Positions 44,383 to 54,387 of a stretch of DNA of 64,000 bases are shown here, piece after piece. Source of the DNA: Eunapius fragilis. Lineage: Eukaryota > Porifera > Demospongiae > Spongillida > Spongillidae. Each line of letters opens with the position of its first letter. Within the stretch, counting starts at the first letter, position 1. The notes beneath the pieces were generated by a model, which saw only the letters and a program-made list of their open reading frames with translations, had not been told where the DNA came from and ran no database searches. The DNA lies in contig OY811975.1 in assembly GCA_963681505.1 (NCBI GenBank), positions 9,264,849-9,328,848 of the forward strand. Reading direction: 5' to 3'. The position numbers were made by a program, and so were the translations under genes.

Positions 44383-45060
44383 TGTGGAGTTAACTGTTGG
44401 ACTATATTTATTGCTAGATGGTATTACATGGGTGTCACGTGATGTATGGTGATGCATTCGTTTACTAATGTCACATGGTGGCAGCGGTTAATGGCTCAAA
44501 TTCGACTAGAACCCCTCCTCCGTTGGATTTTACAGAGGTGGACTCGTGGCCTCGATGGAGAAGCGGTTTCGTGTTGCGTAGGGACTATGCAACAAAGATG
44601 AAAGTCGACAGGTCAGTACATTACTGTATTGTCTGGGGGAAGGAGCGGAAGAGGTGTTGCAGGCAACAGCTACCTCTCTTGAAAAGGCGAAGAAACAGTA
44701 TTGTGAGGCCATTGAGACCTTTGAAACCTATTTTCGCGTAAAAAGAAACGTTATTTACGAGCGCGCTCGGTTCAAGAGCAGGAACCGGTTGGAGGGAACC
44801 GGTTGAACAATATGTTCTGAGTTTACATAGCCTCGCTCGCAACTGTGATTATGGTACCCTCCAGGAAGAGCTTATCAGGGATCGTATAGTTATAGGCATT
44901 CGAGACAAAGCACTGTCTAGGCGTTTCCAGCTTGATGCTGATCTTACGCTGGAGAAAGTAATGAGGTTAGTGCGTCAGAGTGAAGCTGTAGGAGATCAAC
45001 AGAAAGTCCTTCAGGGAAATTTGGAATATACGAAAGAAAGTTTAGTGCGTCAGAATGAAT
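44383..45060 (+). mobile_element. Gypsy-2, 5' half: LTR and gag
   Basis: The LTR at about 44383-44475 starts TGTGGAGTTAACTGTTGG and ends GTCACA. A primer-site-like TGGTGGCAGCGG follows. Gag (LDFTEVDSWPRW, LQATATSLEKAKKQYCEA, VIYERARFKSRNRLEGE, QYVLSLHSLARNCDYG) is broken by frameshifts, one near 44620. It stops at LVRQNES, where it is joined to an inverted LTR. Confidence 0.8.
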
Positions 45061-47165
45061 CACCATACATCACGTGACACTTATGTAATACCATCTAATA
45101 ATAAATATAGTCCAACAGTTAACTCCACAACTCTGTAATTGAGGTGGAAGGATGCTTACTCCTGTCTTCAATCTGGTACGCGAGGCAATAGGACTGGATG
45201 GTGTTGAATAATTTGACCTCTTGTCTACTGCAGGTTCCTCTTGGCTCACTACTGTTGATTTTTGTCCTACATGCGTTTCCTCCGGTACAGGGACCAGGTG
45301 TTCCCAAGTTCTCCTAACTTCACCTGATGGTGCCTCCACGATGTACGATCTGGGAGTGTTGGCTGATGATGTGACCTTGCCTCTGATATGGTTATTGCCA
45401 CCAGATGAGACGCACACATCTGTACCAATTGGTATCTCTGATCTTGTTTGAACACGTTGACTCTCACCATAGGTGCATTTCATTTTAACCTTATACAGTT
45501 GGTGTCTTTCTCTGAATGTACCCAGGAAGTCCCATTTGGGTACTAGATGTTTACTGATCGGAGGTATGTTGGTCCGAATCAGTCGCTTCATCAAAAGCTG
45601 TGCTGGGCTTAGTCCACACCATGATAATGGAGTTGCCCTGTAGCACAACATAGTGAGGAGTAGTCTCTTTTCTTTACTGTCTGCACTGCCCACTCAGCTT
45701 GGCCATTACTCTGGGGGTAATGAGGGCTACTAGTAGTGTGTTGAAATCTGTAGAGCTCACTGAATTCCTTCATTTCCATGGACACAAACTGTGGCCCGTT
45801 GTCGGAAACCACAATCTCAGGGATCCCAAACCTCGCAAAAATTGAATTCAAAGCAGTTATTATAGCACTGGATGTTGTACTAGCCGGTTTGGTGGTTTCC
45901 ACATACCTGGAAAAATAATCAACTACAAGTTAGAATGTTGCACCCTTCATTTCAAAGAGATCTGTTCCGACCTTTTGCCAGGGGTACTTAGGTAACTCTG
46001 ATGGAATCATAAGCTCCTTACGAGACACAGATCTCTTTGCACAGACTAGGCATTGTTTTACGAAGCGCTCAAGGTCCTTGGAGATTCCTGGCCACCAGAC
46101 ACATGAACTTGCTCTAAGCTGGCACCTCTGAATTCCTTAGTGACCCTGATGTAAACTCTGCATTGTCTCCTCTTGCAAAGCCTGGGGGATGACTAAGCGT
46201 TTTCCAAAGAAAAGGAGCCCATCATATACTGTTAACTCTCCTCTCAAACTCCAGTATACACGTAGTTCAGATTGTAGTCTATGTTTTTCTGGCCATCCAA
46301 AACGACAGTACTTGATGACAGCAGACGTAACTGGATCACTAGTTTTGAGATGAACGATAAACATCCATGCGTGCTTTGCTTGCTGGCAAGTGTGCTATTA
46401 CTTAAGCTGCAAAAGGTTCGGAATCATCCTGGAGTACTTCACAATCTGTTCCTGGAACAGAGGTAGGGGCTCTAGATAGAGTATCAGCTGTGTACATGAG
46501 CTTCCCTGGCACGTGCTTGATATTAAAATGGTATCTCATCGAGCGCAGTCTAAATCTCAAGATCCTCAGTGGGAGGCTATCTAACTGCTGGGAACTCAGT
46601 AGTGGCACTAACGGTTTCTGGTCAGTTTCAACTGTGAACTGTCTCCCCAGGATATATGGAAAACTTATCGCACGCCCATGTAATTGCCAATGCCTCCTTC
46701 TCAATTTGTGCATACCTAGTCTCTGTTTCAGACAACGATCTGGATGCAAACACAACTGGTCTCCAATCAGCTTCAAATTTCTGAAGAAGGACTGCCCCTA
46801 AACCATTTGACGAGGCATCTGCAGATACCAGGGTCTCTGCCATGGGGTTGTACAGAGCAAGTACGGAAGGCCTAGTCAACTCTGTCTTGACTGACGAAAA
46901 TGCGTGGTCTTGACTGGTACCCTAAACCCATGCAGACTTTGTGCTCAATAGTTCACGTAACGGTTGTGAAATTTGGGGAGAATATCCCTAGTTGGTTCAC
47001 CATTCCCATAAAACGTCTGAACTCTGTGATGTTTGTAGGTGGTTTCATCTGTAAAATAGCTTTAGTGTTATCAGGATCGGCACTAACTCCATCTCTGCTT
47101 ATGACATGGCCAAGGTATTTTAGCTTGTCCACACTGAACGAACATTTCTCACTGTTCAAAGTGAC
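45055..47165 (-). mobile_element. Gypsy-2, 3' half: RT end, RNase H, integrase, LTR
   Basis: On minus, 47159-46953 is the end of reverse transcriptase (KCSFSVDKLKYLGHVISRDG). 46879-46402 is RNase H (VSADASSNGLGAVLLQ, ALAITWACDKFSIY), and 46364-46100 the integrase zinc region. 45945-45690 is the integrase core (VDYFSRY, VSDNGPQF, PQSNGQAEWA), and 45693-45130 the C-terminal part. A truncated LTR occupies 45128-45055. A stop (MKGATF then TAA) and frameshifts show it is dead. The 5' part of pol is missing, with the break at 47165. Confidence 0.85.
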
Positions 47166-47169
47166 TCGT

Positions 47170-47445
47170 GCTGCCTTAATTGCTTTGAGCGAGCAGCCCG
47201 TTCCTTTTCAGGATCTGCTCGATACTTTGCAAGTCGAGAGGTCCGTTCCTTTTCAGGATCTGCTCGATACCATGCAAGTCGAGAGGTCCGTTTCTTTTCA
47301 GGCTCTGCTCGATAGTTATCACGTTGAGAGGCCCGTTTCTTTTCAGGCTCTGCTTTGTAGTTTCGCTTGGGCTGAATCTAATACGTCGTCTCGAGTTTTG
47401 AGGTACTTTGCTCGTCGTTTGGCTTTCTTCTTTTCCTGACGTGAA
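47170..47445 (-). pseudogene. PEKKR-type repeat ORF, 5' fragment
   Basis: On minus it starts MPSRQEKKKAKRRAKYLKT. After a 1-nt frameshift come four 15-residue repeats of the form YRA[ED]PEK[KE]R[TA]SR (45-bp DNA unit at 47205-47385). Arrays of this type precede other domains in predicted proteins of sponges and cnidarians. Here the array runs into the gypsy-2 break, so the downstream domain is not present. Confidence 0.6.
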
Positions 47446-47759
47446 GGCATTTTGACTTCACTAAGTTTCAAAGAGCGTCAAACCTACAACGATCGAAACA
47501 CAAGAATGATTATAGTACGCACGTGCACGTTATTAAATACATGTAGTGCCCATGCCCAATTTGCAAAACCGGATACATGCCACAGTTAATTACCACTACG
47601 TGTAGTGCCCAGACCGTGCACATTTGATTTCATATGTATGTAGTTGCTACTAGTACTTTGTATAAAGAGCGAAGTATGCCCAATCCGAGTCGTGTCAGTG
47701 CAGTAAGCTTAACTATACGTGATTTGCTAACACAACCACCGATATATGTCATGTAGCCT

Positions 47760-48015
47760 CGAGACGTTTTGACCACAGAAGCGAGAATGCCAACGAATTC
47801 TGAAGCCATTGGTGCGATTTTCATTTCTTCTATCCCAAGTTATGCGTGGTCAAGAACAAGAGCAAGAACAAGAACAACAAGAAGAACGAGAAATACGTGG
47901 AACTGGGTACGAGTTTGGAAAACAGTTTTGTTCTCTACAACCACGCGGTTTTGTGACATCAAACAAACACGAAACTGCTTGTTGTTGCCTCCTTGTACGA
48001 TGACGACCACAAGGT
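47760..48015 (+). other. Possible first exon, unassigned
   Basis: A plus-strand frame containing Gln/Glu repeats (EQEQEQEQQEEREI) or, in the next frame, MPTNSEAIGAIFISSIPS. It ends at a strong donor ACAAG|GTAAGCC (48012). No second exon is evident before the 3' end of the neighbouring minus-strand gene at 48168. Confidence 0.25.
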
Positions 48016-48167
48016 AAGCCATCCGCTCGTCAGGAGTCTTGTTAGAAGCGGGTCGCGTTTTTTTTTTTTATGACTTCATAATCGGGGTCATATCCTATAA
48101 CGTAACTCTCGATAAGCACCGCTCTCACATTTGTGCTCTGTGCCTTGATCAAATGATAAAAGAGATG

Positions 48168-51100
48168 TCAATACAGTACAAACATTATTACAATGGAAGA
48201 GAGTGACATGAATAATAGTAATAATCGCACAAATACTGCTCTACCACAGTAACGACGACGTCTACTACTGTTACAGGACTTCCATTCCCGATCATATTCC
48301 CCCCTTCTTTTACCCACTGCAGGAAGATCAGATGATGGCTGTGGATTATAAGAAAAGGCAGTACGGCCCACTTCCAGATCTAATGCCCCTCTTCCTATGC
48401 CCACTGCATGAAGATCTGATGATGGCTGTTGATTAGAAGAAAGTGTGATATAGCCCGCTTCCAGATCTAATGCCATCCTTTCTTTGCCCACTGCACGAAG
48501 TGCTGATGACAGCTGCGGAATAGAAGGATATGCGTGGTTAGGTGGTGCCCAGTCCAACCACCTCCTCAACATTTCTGCATAGTAGTCCTCCTCCCCAGTT
48601 TGTCCTGGTTCACGAACAATTGAGGACAGTTCATCTTCAGTATAGCCAAGTTCCCTGCCAATGGGTTTCCATTCTCCACATGCCTTCTTGGTCATCTTCC
48701 ATATTTTAGAATGGTCACCATTACATAACACATTGCTACCAATATTTGCACCTATTCATAGGGAACAGAATTTATGTTAAGTACTTGTGGTTGAGCATTT
48801 TACAATATAGTAGGTAGCACAAAATTTGATACATAGGCTCACTATGCATAAACTAAATCACCATGCACAATCACGCATAATTTGATTATGTGCGCTAAAC
48901 AAAAGTTATTAAAAGTTATGTAGACTTCTTGCAATATCCAGAAAAGCATGGAACACCACAGCAATGTTGAAGGTAGCAAATTAGTTCATACAAAATCTGA
49001 TATCCGTTTACCATAAGCTGTAAGTACATGTACATACTCTCAACTTTACCATTGCTAGTAAAGGCTTATGTTTATTGCACTCACCATTAACCATGATCTT
49101 ACTGTGAGTTGATAGTATTTCATTAGACACCTTTGTACGGCTGTAAAATGTGAGAAAACCATATTCCAAACATTGTATTGCATTTAGATACAGTATGCCC
49201 CCCACAACAGGTTTAAAAGTTTTTAAAAGGTAAATTGAATGTTCATTGCACGATAAATTATGCTGAAAAATATTAATTATTTCTTCAGCATGCTAGTATT
49301 TAATATCTTGGCATCATGGTACTGTACAAAAGCAGTGTCATACAAAGTATTAAAAACATTCTTTAAGAGAAAGTTTGTGGCATATTAGATTGGACAATGA
49401 TAGTGGTGTAAAAAGGAAGGAAAAAAAGGAGCAATAAAGTTGACAAGTTCAATTAAAATGAACACAATTCGAACATCATTCAACAAAGGATGTGTTGAAA
49501 ACTAATTTTGATAATCGCAGTATTATAAAATTTACATATGCATGATAAAGGCCATGTAACTACACTACTGCCAGAATCGTTTCCTGGCAGTGCATGACAA
49601 AGAAGTTGTAGTGGACCTAGGTATTTCTTATAGTATTAAATATGACAATTTACAGCATCCATTAAATTCCATGTTGCTACAACAATCCAAAGTACAATAA
49701 CTTTCCCTCTCTCAGGGTGTTTATTTTTTGTCTCCCACAAAATGCAAACACTCTACAAAAGTGCAATATTATTTATATTGCTTTGAATTGCTCACTACTC
49801 ATCTGATTTCTGAAGTGATCCTTGCAATGAAATGCTCACCTTTGCAGATTTTCATCTTCAGATACTATTTGAATATTGAATTCTTTCATCGTTGTGTTTG
49901 GTACTGTAACTGTAAAAAATAATTCTTTCTCCAATCCACAGATTCTTATTTTATTAACTTCGCGGGCTTTCTCTGACACATAGAATTCAATCGATGGTGG
50001 ATAATGGCAATCCTCTACAAGTTCTTTTATATCTGTGGCCTTGAAACCATCTGTATCTGCTGATTTCCAATGCAGCTGTATATTTTGTTCTTTTATCTAG
50101 TTCAATGTTAGCAAAAGATGGAAATATAACACCACTGTGCTGCCCATAAACTTGTGTTACTAAAAAATTGAACAACACTACATCCTGATTGACTTACCAC
50201 TGCATCTTGCTTTGGATCAATGTGTTCACATATTGTTATAAATTCTATTTCTTGCTTCTCAAATCCCCAATCACTGTGTAAAGTGGTTCTCACTTTTGTT
50301 TTCAACTTCTTTTCGGCCTGCTTAGTACACTCCTAAAACAATAAATGATTGACTAATGCAACCATATAATTTCAATAAAGATAATCAGAGTCAAACGCAC
50401 CCTTATTGCACCTTTGCAGGAGGGACAGACATAAATTAGTATATTAAATGGAGCTTGCGCTTCATAAGGCTCGTAGAGAATCACTGCATAAAGAGCCCTG
50501 CTTCGTTTTATGGGTTTTGGCACTTCCACAATGCCACAGCTTGCAGTTTTTGAATCCAAAAGTTGCAAAGCACTGTCAGTAGGCTCCCTTTCAAGTGCTG
50601 CACAGAGTATGCAGAAATTCTGGAGTTCAAATGACAATATTGGATATGTGTCTGAAATGTCTGGATTTAGAATGGGCTCAAAGCAATGTAGGTCGGAGCC
50701 TGACACAATATTATGGTCTGCTCGCAGAATAACTACTTCTCTTGACTTCTGATATACTGGCATTTTAAGACAGTGTCCCATAAAGATTTGAACGGGCTTC
50801 TTAAGTGGGAGGCTCAGGATTATCCAGTAGTAAAGTGTAATGATTATAAATTTGTCAGATATCGAAAATGGTCCTATCAACTGTGGAAAAATCTTCATCT
50901 CAAGCACTTCATCTTCACCAACAGCATCAGAAGGCACCACTATTTTGAGGTCATAATCACTGTTCTCATATATGCCTCCTTGCCTAGTGAACGTGACAAT
51001 GTCACCTAAGATATACAGAATTAGGTAAATGCTTATGAAGCAATGAAATTAAAATGAAATCTTATTATGATATGACTTAGTATTTGCAGCCAGTTAAAAT

Positions 51101-53478
51101 GTACGTAGAAAACAAACTGCGTGATAAATTTGCATGTAGTTAACTAGTAGGAAGCCAACATGAAGTGAGAAGTACCCTGTAATGGACCCTTCTCACATAG
51201 AGACAATATGTTTCATAACGCATCTAAAGAAACACAATCAAGAATGATTGGCAGCTATGATGGTGTGATCAATTTAAGCTTGACCATTACTATTACAGTA
51301 CTAATTTGAGGTTCTTTTCAAAATAAGTAATGATTAAAGATGTGATATCATGATATAACAAGCTAGGCAAATACAAGGCTTTATTATTTATGCATAAGTC
51401 AAGCTATCTAAGAGTATAACTATAACATATGCATTCTTTGAATTAAAGCTGTAGAGACATAATTGGATCTGCATTTTAAGTTTGCTATCAAAAATTTCTT
51501 GCTGTGGTTTTCCAACTGTAACATTAATTGCAGACATGCTTTTTCCAACTAACCAAGGATTGTTTTATAACAATCCTTTCTGTACATCAGATGTGCAAAC
51601 TGCCATCCTTGTGCAAGCGAACGCATATGGAGAATCACCATACAATTATTTTGTGTTTTAATTTCAAGTTTAATTCTAAATGACCACAGAAAATACAAAA
51701 GATTAGCCTGGAGTCAAATCTGCTCTACAGGTAAATAATCAAAACAAAATTTTAATTACCTTATTATTACAATAGCTATTGTTAGTTTTAGAAACTTGAA
51801 CTTTTTAAATTTCTTTGTTGCCAACTGCACCTCATCCCCACCTCATATGAGAGGTATGCATCAATTAACTATATATAAATGCCTAGTTTGTACAATTTGG
51901 CGAGCTTGGTATTGATCAGCCGCATATGCCTTTGGATTTAGGGATATATGTTATGATTCCACAAACCGACTTGATTAATCTTTTCGTTTCACAGCTATCA
52001 AATAGTATAATTAATTTATAGCTTGTTCGCCTCTGCTTCACTCTTTAAAATGTACCAAATTCAGGATCAACATCTTAGGGGATTGTGGTAGGCTAAACTA
52101 GTCCACTGAATGAGTGATGCAAAAATAGATTTAGAGTGGTCTAGGGCCGAGATGGATGTATAATTATAGAACTCATTGCTAATACCGTTCCTCAAAAGCT
52201 TTTGGCCACAATGAGACGTAGTCAACTGGTGTGTGCAGTAATATATTCGTGCAAACATAGCCATGTTCTCATGCATTTATGGTGATACCTGCATGACGTG
52301 CGTACGCTGTAGATGAACGGACATACAGATGTAGATGAGAATGAACAGTCAGGTTTGGAGTAGGATGAATACCCAGGTGTGAGGGTGAGCAGAATAACGA
52401 TTAAGAAGATATGGGGTCGAGTCAGCGAAAAGGGACCGATTGCATACTATAAAAGTTTCCAGGATGGTGCGCATCAAAGGTGATGCGTGCAATTAAAATG
52501 TACGCGTAATTAAAAATTCACACCACTGTAACTCCATGATGGACAGACTAATTTCCAGTGCGTAAAAATAAATTGTGGACGACATGCCTGTTAGAATAGG
52601 AAAAAAAATTGAAAACTTGAAAAGGTATGCGCTAGGTCCCATTGCGCTGCCTCGATCTCACACCACGACATGGGGTCGGGGGGAGGGGTTTCTATAAACA
52701 AACTTTGGCCACATGAATCCTAATATGTTCATTGTGTGTATGCATGCTATGTAAACGGGTGCAGACACCTTACAATGTTAGCAACGCCCAAATTGCTTAA
52801 CAATTCTACCAGTCAAAACCATGCAATATAATCTAGAACCTATCTCGGCCACACCATGCATGACTAGTTCAATAGAACCAGGAGTTCAGATAATATACAA
52901 GATTACCAAATGCTTTCCGACCTCGTGCTGAAAACGATCCGTAATAGACAAAGAAACAGTAAATGGAAACCCATCTCAATTAAAAAACGCATATTAAAGT
53001 TCAAGCCACATAAGCACAAATTATCCAATGGCTGGATTGTGGGAAATTCATGGGGTACGAAAGGTAGAAAGTATAATTTAAACGAACCCGTAGGCTCACC
53101 AGATATGTCCGCAGGCAAAGTCGCCTGCTTTTGAAACCGCTTAATAATCTTTTCCACTTGAACATGGTGCTCTGTGGAGTTTCTGACATCAAAATCTTTG
53201 ACTGCACTTAGTATTGAGCCTAGAATCTGCTTGTCGACTTTTGGATTTTTATCCCGTGCAATACAAAGGCACTCTACAAATTTTAAAAACTTATCAAAGC
53301 CTTCATTTCGTAGATAGCCAACAACAATTTTTATCCCGTTCGTTGTATCACACCTCTCGTCTATAGACGAAGGGATAACTCCTTGTTTTAACAAAATGGG
53401 CCGCAGCACTTCAAAAGGAGCGGAGCGATATATCTTCCCTTGAAGAGCGTTGAACACATGGTGGTGTGGCTCAGACAT
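48168..53478 (-). CDS. CARD-ZU5-Death domain adaptor with C-terminal membrane tail
   Basis: Six exons join without any phase conflict: 53478-53100, 51005-50401, 50332-50198, 50096-49840, 49140-49085, 48751-48168, giving 671 aa. Residues about 5-100 look like a CARD (ALQGKIYRSAPFEVLRPILL, GIKIVVGYLRNEGFDKFLK). Residues about 127-250 are ZU5-like (GGIYENSDYDLKIVVPSDAV, EMKIFPQLIGPFSI, LKKPVQIFMGHCLKM). Residues 251-475 are a linker that could hold a UPA-like region. A Death domain follows at about 490-545 (GEWKPIGRELGYTEDEL, AEMLRRWLDWAPPN). Then come three imperfect 30-residue repeats, a basic patch (SSRRRRYCGR) and a final hydrophobic stretch (LLLLFMSLSSIVIMFVLY). The set recalls UNC5/PIDD-type apoptosis and innate-immunity scaffolds. 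The terminal segment suggests a tail anchor in ER or mitochondrial outer membrane. The first in-frame ATG is 53478. Confidence 0.82.
51182..51205. repeat. Isolated ISL2EU-like terminus
   Basis: ATGGACCCTTCTC then ACATAGAGA matches the left end of the element at 9462 (20 of 22 bp, including the AT flank). I found no matching right end or coding part nearby, so it is a solo end or a decayed MITE in intron 1 of the CARD-ZU5-Death gene. Confidence 0.65.
51210..52420. other. Intron 1 sequence, AT-rich, no recognisable feature
   Basis: Part of the 2.1-kb first intron of the CARD-ZU5-Death gene (53099-51006). Apart from the ISL2EU-like end and a diverged MITE at 52425-52665 I see nothing in it. Confidence 0.5.
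52425..52665. repeat. Diverged relative of the 5909-6168 MITE
   Basis: Shares AATTAAAAATTCA, a spaced CTCCATGAT-type block, GTGCGTAAAAATA and TTGAAAACTTGAAAA with the intron MITE of the RAG1-like gene. It has weak GGGACC inverted ends. Confidence 0.6.
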
Positions 53479-53578
53479 ATCCTGGGTAGAAATATATACC
53501 TTTTGACTAGTTTCTCTTATAAATAGTTCTACGCCTGGCGACAATAGGTCGAATTTCGGAATGCGATTAATTAACGAA

Positions 53579-54250
53579 GCAAGTCACGCGCCAAAAATGC
53601 AATTAATACCAAATATAGCCAATTATAATGCGCGGTAGCTAGACCATGTACGTGGCTTGCCTTCTGTGTGGTGAAACAGTGACTTCGATAAACGCCCTAT
53701 TACCAGGGCAATTTGGGCCACATGTATCCAACCAACTTCTTCCTCTGAATTCTTTAGTCCTATAATTGGCACATTTGTATGACATTATCTTGTTCAGTCG
53801 TATGCGAAAACATAGGACTATTACTTATTATTAGAACCTTCTTTTTACACCACTGCCTTCCAATTCTATATGCCACCAATTATCTCGTTTTTATTAAATT
53901 TTATTAGATAGCTATTTTATTATGATCAAATCACTAACATAAATAATTACATGTTCTCTATTAATTAAATAGTCTACACTAGCCAGCATTGGGGATCTCA
54001 TCATTATGGTTCTGGCATTGGACCGGACGAGGATGATACCAAGTTTACCATACTATGGATCACAAAATTTTGGGGTAGGGGGCTAATTAGTATTCATGAG
54101 TAATGATATCACGATGCATAAGTAAGTATGAAAGTATACATTCTGTGCAGTATGCATGAAAAAAATGTTCCAAATACAGTGTGGCGGCTTGAATAATGGC
54201 TTACGAAGTCATTTGCCACTGCTTTAAGGTCTAACATATCTGTATCATCT
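53579..54250. other. 5' flank of the CARD-ZU5-Death gene, no other gene
   Basis: AT-rich, with an inverted copy of the GGTGGCATATAG repeat at 53835-53895. No TATA box can be assigned with confidence. 54213-54255 is repeated at 57305-57350. Confidence 0.4.
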
Positions 54251-54387
54251 TTATGCGTTGCCGCGAAATACTTTTTCTATTTAATCGTCTCTTTCGCGAT
54301 ATATCGCGAAATGAGGATTTAATCGTGATATTTATATCGCGATATATTATTAATATTTATTATCAATTATAACTAGTTATCATTGTT

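Noticed and set aside
45040..45075. Autointegration as the origin of the gypsy-2 structure
   Set aside because: Autointegration would join the exact LTR terminus; here the LTR is cut about 20 bp short and joined by microhomology.
53479..53544. Upstream start for the CARD protein
   Set aside because: The codon at 53544 is TTG; the first in-frame ATG is 53478.
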